DNA from: a bacterium
GTDB lineage: Bacteria > Patescibacteria > ABY1 > BM507 > VMTK01
Direction: 5' to 3'
DNA length: 13,723 bases
Assembly: GCA_030641105.1 (NCBI GenBank)
Contig: DAOWHZ010000060.1
Location: forward strand, 1-13,723
The notes below the pieces were generated by a model. That model did not search any database and had not been told where the DNA came from. It saw nothing but the letters and a program-made list of their open reading frames with translations. A program made the translations under genes and the position numbers. This document shows positions 5,238 through 12,613 of this stretch, piece by piece (the first letter of the stretch is position 1; each line of letters starts with the position of its first letter).

Positions 5238-5266
5238 AACTCTATCCATTGGACAGAGTTTTTTTT
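5238..5266. terminator. Bidirectional intrinsic terminator (HIT gene / small gene)
   Basis: aactctatcc (5238-5247) and ggacagagtt (5251-5260) pair with one mismatch around a 3-base loop. Eight Ts follow on the plus strand (5259-5266). On the minus strand the hairpin is followed by tttttctttttcttt. It serves the convergent genes ending at 5197 and 5287. Confidence 0.9.
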
Positions 5267-5286
5267 GTTGGTTCCAGCAACTAATA

Positions 5287-5466
5287 CTAGTCTTCTGCTG
5301 CTGGCTGGGCTAATTTCATTTTAACAGAACAACAATGATCTAAAAAATCTCGTTCAGTTTCCACTGTTTTACCATAAATTGGCATAATGTAAAATTCATC
5401 AGGACTTTTCAGTTCCAACATCTCAAAAATATCCTTTGCCTTGTCTGCTTCCTTTTTTTCTGTCAT
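5287..5466 (-). CDS. Small SD-led protein, function unknown
   Basis: A 59-residue soluble protein. It has a charged N-terminal helix (MTEKKEADKAKDIFEMLEL), then SPDEFYIMPIYGKTVETERDFLDHCC, a vicinal Cys pair and an acidic tail (PAAED). The start is fixed by a strong SD (AGGAGG, 5475-5480) 8 bases before the ATG at 5466; an ATG at 5505 would add 13 residues that include the SD itself, so I reject it. The adjacent Cys residues could bind metal or form a disulfide, but nothing else supports that. It shares the strong-SD style of the genes at 2518 and 3787 rather than that of the other genes. No clear promoter is seen: TTGACA (minus strand, 5611-5616) lacks a good -10. Confidence 0.7.
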   Translation of the reverse strand: MTEKKEADKAKDIFEMLELKSPDEFYIMPIYGKTVETERDFLDHCCSVKMKLAQPAAED

Positions 5467-5628
5467 TGTCTTTCCCTCCTTTATTTTATTTATTCCAAGG
5501 TGCAAAAAAAGAACTGACCATTATTTCTTAGGATCAATTCTTGGCTTTTATGTAAATTTATTTTATCTTGTTAAATCTTATACATACCACTTAACAAATA
5601 TAAAATAACATGTCAATAAAGTTATATT

Positions 5629-5649
5629 CTCACTTCTCACTTCTCACTC
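5629..5649. repeat. Three tandem 7-bp repeats at the comF stop
   Basis: ctcactt occurs at 5629-5635 and 5636-5642 and as ctcactc at 5643-5649. The array runs into the ComF stop codon (5648-5650). The spacer 5467-5628 otherwise holds only the SD and AT-rich sequence. Confidence 0.6.
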
Positions 5650-6475
5650 ATCCCTTAGCAACAACCAATCCCCAAACTTCTCCAGCGCCATTATCTTTTA
5701 AAACCCGAGCGCATTCATTTAAGGTTGAACCGGTTGTTACAACATCATCAATTAATATCACATTCCTGTTTGCCAGTCCACTCCCGTCCCAATAAAAGCA
5801 ATCAATAATATTGCTTTTTCTATCACGCTCGCCTAACTTAGCTTGAGGTTTTTTATGTTTTATTCTAACTAATTTATCAGAATTAAAATCTAACTTAAAA
5901 TGATCTGCAACTTCCTTAGCTATTATTTCTGCCTGATTAAAGCCGCGCCAACGTCTGCGTTTGCTATGCAAAGGCACCGGCATAATTAAATTTTTGCTAA
6001 AATTAAGTAAAGCATTGGCGGGTGAAATTCGCGAATCTCGCCTCGCAATTTGTTTAAATTTGCGCCAATCCACTCCGCTGGCCAAGTCGGCTCGGCTAAT
6101 CCGATTTTTATTAATTAAATCACGCAAAAACAAGATTAAAAACCTGCCCAACTCTGTCGCTAAATCTTGGGCAAAACCATACTTTAAGCTCTTGATTAGT
6201 TTGGCAATAACTTGCTCTTCGTAAATACCGGCGATCCAAACACCATCCAAAGCATATCGCGGCTGGCAAACTAAACAAAACTGGCCAAATTTATTTTCTT
6301 TTTTACAATGCAGGCAGTATTGCGCTGGTTTAAATTTTAACTTTCGGAAACAATGTTCACACAACCACACTCCTTCCTGGCCACAACTCAAACATTCAAT
6401 AGGAAAAATTAGGTCTAAAAAAAGTGCCTTGAATTTTTCGGCACCCTCTATTATTGACTGCTTATCTAAAAACAT
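5648..6475 (-). CDS. ComF family phosphoribosyltransferase-like protein
   Basis: A 275-residue ComF protein. The N-terminus has four CxxC pairs (C28/C31, C39/C42, C54/C57, C67/C70), the double zinc-ribbon of the family. The PRTase-like domain includes PVPLHSKRRRWRGFNQAE (166-183) and the PRPP-binding loop VILIDDVVTTGSTL (239-252). ComF proteins take part in DNA uptake, acting with the ComFA helicase in transport of single-stranded DNA. Residues about 125-155 (RISRADLASGVDWRKFKQIA and on) replace the short link usual before PVPLH and are encoded by GC-richer, palindromic DNA, so I read them as an in-frame insertion. No SD precedes the ATG at 6475; an inverted repeat starts 18 bases upstream. 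The gene is last in the long minus-strand run. Confidence 0.9.
   Translation of the reverse strand: MFLDKQSIIEGAEKFKALFLDLIFPIECLSCGQEGVWLCEHCFRKLKFKPAQYCLHCKKENKFGQFCLVCQPRYALDGVWIAGIYEEQVIAKLIKSLKYGFAQDLATELGRFLILFLRDLINKNRISRADLASGVDWRKFKQIARRDSRISPANALLNFSKNLIMPVPLHSKRRRWRGFNQAEIIAKEVADHFKLDFNSDKLVRIKHKKPQAKLGERDRKSNIIDCFYWDGSGLANRNVILIDDVVTTGSTLNECARVLKDNGAGEVWGLVVAKG
6014..6069. repeat. Palindromic insert within comF
   Basis: attggcg (6014-6020) and cgccaat (6063-6069) are inverted. Between them aaattcgcga and tcgcaattt pair with a bulge. The stretch up to about 6110 is GC-richer than the flanking comF sequence and keeps the frame. It codes for residues about 136-154. Confidence 0.5.
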
Positions 6476-6492
6476 GAATTATTAGCTAATTT

Positions 6493-6591
6493 GTTAAATT
6501 AGTTCTTAGTTCTGTGTTTTATTCTCGCCATCTTTGCTTTTTGGGTTATTTGCATAACTAATAGTCAAATTTAACTAAGAACTAATTTAAC
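6493..6591. repeat. AT-rich inverted repeat upstream of comF
   Basis: Perfect 19-bp arms, gttaaattagttcttagtt (6493-6511) and its complement (6573-6591), enclose a 61-base loop. The same 19-base arm occurs at 9329-9347. The last 9 bases of the right arm, taatttaac, are duplicated just after it (6592-6600). The spacer 6476-6667 shows no gene. Confidence 0.85.
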
Positions 6592-6667
6592 TAATTTAAC
6601 AAAACTATTAAAAAATCCAATAATTTGAAATACAAAAATCACAATTTAAACCATTGCTATCCATCAA

Positions 6668-7276
6668 CTACCTACTTTGCCAATTCGCACTATCAACCTT
6701 CCACTCTTCCTTTTCCCAGACAAACTTAATAATAATGTCTTGAGAATATGTTGCGGTATTACTGGTAGTGCCAGTAGCTTGTCTTCGTTGTGTTTTAATC
6801 AGAATTTCCGCTTGACCTGCAGTTTCGTTAAATTGTTTAACTTCCTGGGCTATTGCTTTAGTGGTAATGCCGGAATAAATATCAGTTTCGCTTTTTTGCG
6901 CCCTGGATTTACTAATAAAATCATCTGCCCAGGCTTGCATTTTTAAACTCATAAAAATTTTCAAATCGCGAATATTGCCATAATCAGATTGATTAGAATA
7001 ACTGCCAAACCTTTCAGCAAAAGAAGCTGCTAACTGTTTTAAGCCAGTTTGTTTTATTTCAACCGGACTGGGCTGTTTTACTTCAAAAACAGCTTTTGGT
7101 TTATCTGTAGTTGGTTGAGTTGTTGAAGTCGGCAAAATTGGCTGAGTTGCTTCTTCTTTTTCTTTAGGAGTAACTTCAGTACCAATGCCATAAAAAAACA
7201 TAAAATAAATAATACCGACCAATAGAATTAAGCCAATCAAAATTATTAAAATACCAATTAGTTTTCTTTTGTCCAT
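6668..7276 (-). CDS. Membrane-anchored protein of the T4SS-like cluster (VirB8-like fold possible)
   Basis: A 202-residue protein with a basic start (MDKRK), one transmembrane helix (about 6-30), a Thr/Pro-rich linker (35-75) and a globular C-terminal domain outside the membrane. That domain has the order expected of NTF2-like folds: helices (LKQLAASFAERFGSYSNQS, LKIFMSLKMQAWADDFISKS), then long strands (QAEILIKTQRRQA, TYSQDIIIKFVWEKEEWKVD). VirB8 proteins have the same topology of N-terminal anchor plus NTF2-like domain, and the gene directly follows virB4, so a VirB8-type scaffold role is a reasonable inference, not an identification. There is no SD; repeats fill the 93-base gap from virB4. 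Confidence 0.75.
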   Translation of the reverse strand: MDKRKLIGILIILIGLILLVGIIYFMFFYGIGTEVTPKEKEEATQPILPTSTTQPTTDKPKAVFEVKQPSPVEIKQTGLKQLAASFAERFGSYSNQSDYGNIRDLKIFMSLKMQAWADDFISKSRAQKSETDIYSGITTKAIAQEVKQFNETAGQAEILIKTQRRQATGTTSNTATYSQDIIIKFVWEKEEWKVDSANWQSR

Positions 7277-7283
7277 ATTTTTT

Positions 7284-7374
7284 TAGTTAATTAAGGATTA
7301 GTTAACTGGGGATTAGGGGAAATCCTACCCTAATTAACTAAGTAACTGATTAACTAAATAACTGATTAACTAAA
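7284..7374. repeat. Imperfect inverted repeat plus tandem 16-bp repeat
   Basis: Imperfect arms rich in ttagttaa and taattaac face each other across 7284-7368. Within them taactgattaactaaa occurs twice in tandem (7343-7358, 7359-7374). The second copy overlaps the virB4 stop (7370-7372). Confidence 0.65.
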
Positions 7375-9313
7375 TTTCCATCTCACTCATTCCCTCTGTC
7401 TTATTTTCATCTGCGGCATCCCCGCCTTCACCAGACTCTATTTGCGCGGCAAACTCCTTTTTAGCTTCTTCAATTTCCAACAACTGCTTTGGATCAGAGG
7501 TAATTAGTTGATCCTCGGTGTATGAGGCTACTACTTTTATAGCCGCGTGTCTAGTGCCGGCAAAAAAAATACCTTCGCCAACAGCGCATTCTAATAATAA
7601 ATATTTCTCGCCTTCAGTTAAAATAAATGTCTTTTGTATTAAATCAATAGCAGCCGGTGATTGCTTTAACAATAATTGTAAAGCTGAATTGGTAACAATC
7701 GCCTGACCATAAGGAGAGGTTAAAAAATCATTAACATCTTGAGTAATAGTAGTAATGCCTAAATAATACTTGCGGCAACGTTTAACTAAAGCATAAATAA
7801 ATTTAGCGCTATCCTCATGCTGCATCAGCCACCAGGCCTCATCAATAACCAAAATTCTCTTTTTCATCTCGCTTCTCACAACATTCCAAATATAAGTGAT
7901 AATTGTATAAATAGCAATTGGTCTTAATTCATCTTCCAAATCCCGCACTGAAAAACAAACTAATTGATTATCCATTTTAACATTGGTCGGGCTGTTAAAA
8001 AGTCCGGCAAAGGTGCCTTGGGTATATTTTTGTAAGCGCAAGGATAAGCCGGATCCGCCCTCCATGCCTTCTAAAATGTCCTGAAAATCCTGCATAATCG
8101 GCACTTCCACTTTGGATAAATCACTATCCGGGGTAATATCTTTTTTAGCATAAGTTTCAAGTAAAGCGCGGTCAACAATAGAATCTTCTTCATGGGTTAA
8201 ATCGCCTAACATTAATCTAATTAAACCTTTTGCGGTAATAACCGCGCTTCTAATAATATCTTCGGCTTTAGCTTCTTCGCCAATAGAGCGAGGCAAATCA
8301 AAAGGGTTAATTTTATTTTCTGAAGCTAATGATATATTAATATAAGTGCCGCCAACCGCATCTGACAGATATTTATACTCGTGCTCAGGATCAATAATTA
8401 TTACTTCCGTGCCCATCATTAAACTGCGCATAACCTCCAATTTTATGGCATAGCTTTTACCAGCGCCAGAAGTGGCAAAAACCACGCTATTAGCATTTTG
8501 CAAACTAAAACGGTCAAATAAAATTAAACTGTTATTGTGCCGATTAATACCGTAAAGAATGCCATTGTCACTGGTTAGCTCGCTTGAAATAAACGGAAAT
8601 GATGAAGCTATTGGCGAAGAATTCATATTAAAAGTAATATAAAGTTCATCATTGCTTAAGGGCAAAGTTGAATTAAATCCTTGTTCAGCTTGAAAAAACA
8701 CTTTTTTAGAGTAAACCAAACGCGAACCAAAAATATCTTCAACTTCATCAGATAATCTATCTAATTCCTCTTTACTTTCAGTATAAATAGTAACATATAA
8801 AGCAAATTGAAAAAACTTTTCTGTGCCTTGAGTTAAAGCATCGCGCAAAGCCTCAATGTCTCTAAGAGCTGTTTCGCGTAAAGGATCACGCGCCGCACCC
8901 TTTTCCGCATCAGCTATAATTTGCGCTTCCAAAGCTCCAACCTTTTTTTTAAGTTGCTTTAATATTATAGCGCTTTTCACCGGATAAAAAAACATGGCTA
9001 TATCAAAGGTTGTATTCATATTAATAATCGGCACAAACCAGCCAACGCTAATATAGCGCGGATAACCAATCACAAACATTGTTCTAACATATTTTTCACC
9101 CAGCCTTAAATAATCAGGGTTAACTTGCATACTGGCCGGCGCAATCAAATCCCTGATTGAAATAGCTCCTTTGCGATATATTTTTTCTTCCCCAACCAAT
9201 TCTTTAACCGCCTCAGGAGCTTGCTCAATATCTTTTATTTCTTCTTTTTGAGCAACTTGTTTAATCTTTTCCTCTTGTTCCTCTTGTTTTTGCAGTTGTT
9301 GTGGTTTAAACAT
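7370..9313 (-). CDS. virB4: VirB4-family ATPase of a type IV secretion-like system
   Basis: A 647-residue ATPase. The N-terminus is an acidic/basic helical tail (1-45), followed by a VirB4 N-terminal domain with conserved YVRTMFVIGYPRYISVGWF (75-93). The motor domain has Walker A ATSGAGKSY (280-288), the VIIIDPEHEYKYL strand (304-316), Walker B RILVIDEAWWLM (486-497) and TITQDVNDF (522-530), all typical of VirB4/TraC. VirB4 powers pilus assembly and substrate transfer at the inner membrane. The length is short of the usual 750-850 residues because part of the N-terminal function lies in the separate TraC-like gene upstream. There is no SD; a perfect inverted repeat starts 16 bases upstream. 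The C-terminus is acidic and low in complexity. Confidence 0.95.
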   Translation of the reverse strand: MFKPQQLQKQEEQEEKIKQVAQKEEIKDIEQAPEAVKELVGEEKIYRKGAISIRDLIAPASMQVNPDYLRLGEKYVRTMFVIGYPRYISVGWFVPIINMNTTFDIAMFFYPVKSAIILKQLKKKVGALEAQIIADAEKGAARDPLRETALRDIEALRDALTQGTEKFFQFALYVTIYTESKEELDRLSDEVEDIFGSRLVYSKKVFFQAEQGFNSTLPLSNDELYITFNMNSSPIASSFPFISSELTSDNGILYGINRHNNSLILFDRFSLQNANSVVFATSGAGKSYAIKLEVMRSLMMGTEVIIIDPEHEYKYLSDAVGGTYINISLASENKINPFDLPRSIGEEAKAEDIIRSAVITAKGLIRLMLGDLTHEEDSIVDRALLETYAKKDITPDSDLSKVEVPIMQDFQDILEGMEGGSGLSLRLQKYTQGTFAGLFNSPTNVKMDNQLVCFSVRDLEDELRPIAIYTIITYIWNVVRSEMKKRILVIDEAWWLMQHEDSAKFIYALVKRCRKYYLGITTITQDVNDFLTSPYGQAIVTNSALQLLLKQSPAAIDLIQKTFILTEGEKYLLLECAVGEGIFFAGTRHAAIKVVASYTEDQLITSDPKQLLEIEEAKKEFAAQIESGEGGDAADENKTEGMSEMEI

Positions 9314-9328
9314 AATTTAATTAAATAC

Positions 9329-9400
9329 GTTAAATTAGTTCTTAGTTCCGTTTTCTATATTTCTTAATGATTATAAAATTTAACTAAGAACTAATTTAAC
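9329..9400. repeat. AT-rich inverted repeat upstream of virB4
   Basis: Perfect 19-bp arms (9329-9347 and 9382-9400) are identical to those at 6493-6591, but with a 34-base loop of different sequence. Again ctaatttaac is repeated after the right arm (9401-9410). The spacer 9314-9449 shows no gene. Confidence 0.85.
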
Positions 9401-9449
9401 CTAATTTAACAAAAACTAACTTATTTTAAATCTCTAATAATTATAAATT

Positions 9450-10133
9450 TTATTCTGTTATCCGTAATTGCTTGACATCTACCAGTTTCTGATTAGCTGA
9501 TGTTCTCTGATTATAAGCATTATAATATAACTCTATTAAACCTTGGCTATCTAACTCAACTGCATTTACTCCCACTGAAGCTAAAGCTGTAATAGTACTC
9601 TCAACTCTGCGAGTTAATTCTCCCCGGCGTCGTAAAAATTTTTCTTCTTTTAACTTTATTAAGGTAGCTGGCTTAAAAGAATTAAACAAACGTTTCCAAA
9701 AACTTTTATGTTTATCTGATAATGGATCATAGGGCACTGCTATATAAAAATACTTATTCATAATTTTACCCAGAGAAATAAGCTCCTGTATATATTGAAT
9801 GTATTCTGAAGTTTGTATTTTTAAAAGCTCATTAGTCTGTTCTTTTTCTTTTTGTTTTAAATCATTAATATAGTCTTCTATATTTAATTCTCGTGATTGA
9901 ATAACAATTTGCAAAGGAAAATAAAGACTATTTAAAAAACCAACATAAGCTGAAATTATTGCATTTTGCTCGTCTTCGCTTTTTAAAGCAAAGTTAATGC
10001 TGGACACTAAAATTACGGCTCGCAAAGTCCCGTCGCGCATCACCACGGTATTTTCTCTAATTTCAGCTATATCTAAAAATTGTTGGGTTGAGATATTGAT
10101 TTTGTTTCTTGCTAATTTATTTTTTTTAGGCAT
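9450..10133 (-). CDS. TraC-like protein, partner of VirB4
   Basis: A 227-residue soluble protein. Its first 90 residues (FLDIAEIRENTVVMRDGTLR, then AVILVSSINFALKSEDEQNA) match the N-terminal domain of TraC/VirB4-type ATPases, and a long charged helix follows (IEDYINDLKQKEKEQTNELL). FYIAVPYDP and a VESTITALASVGVNAVELDS segment lead to the end. There is no Walker motif. In Patescibacteria a stand-alone protein of this type usually sits between PrgI and VirB4, as here. The arrangement suggests that the VirB4 N-terminal domain has become a separate subunit. No SD; the ATG at 10133 lies 4 bases from the inverted repeat at 10138. Confidence 0.8.
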   Translation of the reverse strand: MPKKNKLARNKINISTQQFLDIAEIRENTVVMRDGTLRAVILVSSINFALKSEDEQNAIISAYVGFLNSLYFPLQIVIQSRELNIEDYINDLKQKEKEQTNELLKIQTSEYIQYIQELISLGKIMNKYFYIAVPYDPLSDKHKSFWKRLFNSFKPATLIKLKEEKFLRRRGELTRRVESTITALASVGVNAVELDSQGLIELYYNAYNQRTSANQKLVDVKQLRITE

Positions 10134-10137
10134 AGGT

Positions 10138-10245
10138 ATAATTCAAATCTACAAATGTATTCAAATGCTTCAAATGCGAATTACTCAGATTATTTAGATA
10201 AAAATATTTGAGGCATTTGAATATTAATTTGTAGATTAGAATTAT
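10138..10245. repeat. AT-rich inverted repeat between prgI and the TraC-like gene
   Basis: Arms 10138-10156 and 10227-10245 pair with one mismatch, and inner arms attcaaatgc (10159-10168) and gcatttgaat (10213-10222) pair perfectly. The right arm overlaps the stop of the upstream PrgI gene (10242-10244). Confidence 0.85.
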
Positions 10246-10721
10246 ATATTATTATTAATAGTCTCTATTTCGGACTCCTCTCCTTTCTCTCCGCCTTTAT
10301 ATACTCCCTTAGTATCTACTATTAACGCCAGCTCTGCTAAACGAGAAATAGTATAATGTTTATCTAGCGGTAATGAAGCTTGTTCAAACTCTTTTGTTTC
10401 TATTTCTTTATACTCAGCATACTCAGCCTCGCTCTTGCCAATAGTATGATTCCAAACTCTAAGCCCTGGCTTTTTCAATGTTTGAATTAAATTTAAAACA
10501 AACAAATGAAATTTTAAGCCCCTAATTATCCCAAAAGCAAAAAGTCCAGAAATAGCAAAAATTGAAAGGCCAACAACTATAAAAGCGGAAAAATCAAATA
10601 TTTTATAACTAATACCAATTAAAGCAAAGCCGGATAGCATAATAATAAACTGCCTGGTAGTAATTGGACCAATAATTTTATCTTCTACATCAATAAATTG
10701 TGGAACGGTAAATTGCTGCAT
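10242..10721 (-). CDS. PrgI family protein (VirB3-like)
   Basis: A 159-residue membrane protein. It opens with the PrgI signature MQQFTVPQFIDVEDKIIGPITTRQF (1-25), then two hydrophobic helices (about 26-45 and 46-68) and FGIIRGLKFHLFVLNLIQTLKKPGLRVW. The C-terminal tail is charged and probably cytoplasmic. PrgI proteins take the place of VirB3, a small inner-membrane partner of VirB4. The gene precedes the TraC-like and virB4 genes in the same direction. No SD is seen before the ATG. Confidence 0.9.
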   Translation of the reverse strand: MQQFTVPQFIDVEDKIIGPITTRQFIIMLSGFALIGISYKIFDFSAFIVVGLSIFAISGLFAFGIIRGLKFHLFVLNLIQTLKKPGLRVWNHTIGKSEAEYAEYKEIETKEFEQASLPLDKHYTISRLAELALIVDTKGVYKGGEKGEESEIETINNNI

Positions 10722-10795
10722 AAAAGATTTTTATATAAAAATTTACTATTATACAAACATTGGAAGCTATATAAATATTTTATTTTGCTATCACG

Positions 10796-10890
10796 GTTTT
10801 GTTAAATTAGTTAAATATGTTATTAGTTAATCTAATTAAAATTATCAGTTATTTAACGTATTTAACTAATTTAACTAATTTTACAAAAAC
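10796..10890. repeat. AT-rich inverted repeat in the spacer before prgI
   Basis: The left part, gttttgttaaattagttaaa (10796-10815) and on, pairs imperfectly with 10846-10890, whose complement reads gttttgtaaaattagttaaa and so on. The stems are made of repeated ttaaattag/ttaactaat words. The 218-base spacer 10722-10939 shows no gene. Confidence 0.75.
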
Positions 10891-10939
10891 TGTTAAAAAC
10901 AACTTTATCTAAAACCATAAAAACATTGGCATTATAAAT

Positions 10940-12529
10940 CTAAAACCGTAAATCACGATTAAGATCCGTTACTGCTTCAAATTCCTTACTATTCAAATAT
11001 TCTTTGCTGGCCGCTTTTCTTTCTTCAATGATAATATCAATTGGTTTACTTTCGCCAATACTGGCTTGCCCCATCTCTAAATATAATTTATTAACCGGAC
11101 TGGTTCGCCAGGCTTTAATACCTTTAAGCCGTTTGGCATAATCTTCTTCTTCTAATAAATTTATTTTTTCTTTGATTTTTTCAACTATCTTAACTAAATT
11201 TTGATCAAGACGACGAAAACTAATTAAATCCATATATTTTAATTCATCAATCGGCCCCATCACTTTTGGCCTAAACTCCGCTCCAAAACCCCGGTCCCGC
11301 CCCAGAGCTCTGATGAATTTAGCTTTAACGTCCTCCATTTTAATCTTGCCTGTTGTCTCATCCACTTTCCTGTCATCAATTTGTTTTACTTCTTGAACAG
11401 GCCTTGTTTTTACTTCTTGTTTTTTTTCAACTTCAGCTTCTGACTTTCCAGCTTGAGGCTTTGGTTCAATAACAACTGATTCTTCCTTTAGTGAAGGTAA
11501 GCTGGCCTGTCCGTCTTGACTCTTGTCTATCTGAAATTCAGACGAAACGGACGGTAACTTTGGTGGAGGCGGAGCCAATTCATGTTCTGTATCTAATCTT
11601 TTTAACGCCTCTCCAGTATCTTGCTCTTTGATTTTCTCTTTAGACGTAATAGATTTCTTATCTGACAAAGAAGCTAAATCATAATCAATATCGCGAACCC
11701 CGCTTTGACTCAGCGAAGCAAACCCGCTCTTTTTTAAGTCTTCTGGTTTTTGCTTTTCTAATTTAGGTATTTTAATCTTTTCTGGTGGTGTAATATCAGG
11801 GGTTTTGCCCATCTTATTGCTATTAATAATTTTTAAAACCTGCTCAGCTGATTCCTGGTCAAAACTTAAACCGCCTGCTTCCATTGGCTTAATTAGGGTT
11901 TGCTTGGTATCAATTCTGTCTCTTATGCCGCGAAAATAAATCTTTAAAATTTTTCTAAATCTAGCGGCTAATTCTTCACTGCCAAAATTAATCTGCGCTT
12001 GCGCTAACGTCTTATCTAATTGTTTCTCAATTTCATTATCAGATAAGCTTGATTTTACTTTAAGATCCATTTTTTTGGCTAACTCTTTAATTTCCGCCTC
12101 ATCTTCATCTGAGAATAAAAGGTCTAACCCTTTAACACTTTGTGCTATTGCAGTTTGACGTGCTGCAATTTCTTCTGCTTTATCACTTCTTACTTCTTGA
12201 GCCCGAGTCTCATCCGCCTTTGGCGGAAACTGCTTATTTCTAACTTCTTTTTTAATTCCCAAATAATCTGCAGCGCCAGATAAAATTTGCTCCTTTAGCT
12301 CTTTTATTAATTGTTCCGCTTTGGTTTTGTCTAATTTAAATTCTTGAGTAAAATAATCAACTAACTTATTAGCATCCGCTTCTTTAACCATTATTTTCAT
12401 CACCACAGTTGCCAAATTTACATCATATTTTTTTTCCAGTTTTTCAATAGCAGACATAACTACAGGCGCTGACACCTTGTCCCGCAATTCCTTTGATAAA
12501 TTATTGAATTTTTTAATATAATCTAACAT
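10940..12529 (-). CDS. Large hypothetical protein upstream of the PrgI/VirB4 genes
   Basis: A 529-residue soluble protein with no signal peptide or membrane helix. The N-terminal helical domain (about 1-95: KELRDKVSAPVVMSAIEKLE, LIKELKEQILSGAADYLG) resembles the repeated helical pairs of proteins that sense or bind partners. A second helical domain follows (130-240). A low-complexity Lys/Glu/Pro linker (245-400, with APPPPKLP) leads to a well-ordered C-terminal domain (about 400-529: FRPKVMGPIDELKYMDLISF, DYAKRLKGIKAWRTSPVNKL). I do not recognise a named family. Position suggests a role with the secretion-like genes. Residues 101-107 (FPPKADE) derive from a tccgcc/ggcgga hairpin and look inserted. 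There is no SD; a 27-bp perfect inverted repeat starts 16 bases upstream. Confidence 0.75.
   Translation of the reverse strand: MLDYIKKFNNLSKELRDKVSAPVVMSAIEKLEKKYDVNLATVVMKIMVKEADANKLVDYFTQEFKLDKTKAEQLIKELKEQILSGAADYLGIKKEVRNKQFPPKADETRAQEVRSDKAEEIAARQTAIAQSVKGLDLLFSDEDEAEIKELAKKMDLKVKSSLSDNEIEKQLDKTLAQAQINFGSEELAARFRKILKIYFRGIRDRIDTKQTLIKPMEAGGLSFDQESAEQVLKIINSNKMGKTPDITPPEKIKIPKLEKQKPEDLKKSGFASLSQSGVRDIDYDLASLSDKKSITSKEKIKEQDTGEALKRLDTEHELAPPPPKLPSVSSEFQIDKSQDGQASLPSLKEESVVIEPKPQAGKSEAEVEKKQEVKTRPVQEVKQIDDRKVDETTGKIKMEDVKAKFIRALGRDRGFGAEFRPKVMGPIDELKYMDLISFRRLDQNLVKIVEKIKEKINLLEEEDYAKRLKGIKAWRTSPVNKLYLEMGQASIGESKPIDIIIEERKAASKEYLNSKEFEAVTDLNRDLRF
12213..12227. repeat. Small GC-rich hairpin within coding sequence
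   Basis: tccgcc-ttt-ggcgga: a perfect 6-bp stem that encodes PPKA within the motif FPPKADE. On the minus strand it reads ggcggatg on the right side, a word also present in the palindromes at 453-514. Confidence 0.5.
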
Positions 12530-12544
12530 ATAGTTAGTTGCTCC

Positions 12545-12613
12545 GTTAATCAGTTATTTGGTTGATTAGTTGCATAGTTATAAATAAACTAATCAACCAA
12601 ATAACTGATTAAC
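12545..12613. repeat. 27-bp perfect inverted repeat
   Basis: Arms 12545-12571 and 12587-12613 are exact complements around a 15-base loop. The right arm covers the stop codon of the riboflavin kinase gene (12609-12611), and the left arm ends 16 bases before the next start (12529). No T run follows on the minus strand. Confidence 0.92.

Noticed and set aside
5505..5505. Upstream ATG for the 59-residue gene
   Set aside because: The added 13 codons contain the strong SD of ATG 5466.
5751..5790. Second copy of the comF insert (shared ggagtgga-tggc)
   Set aside because: The protein there has normal family length and the match is 13 bases with one difference, so chance is likely.
7370..10721. Integrated conjugative element
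   Set aside because: No integrase, relaxase, coupling protein or attachment repeats are visible, and housekeeping-type flavin genes adjoin the cluster.
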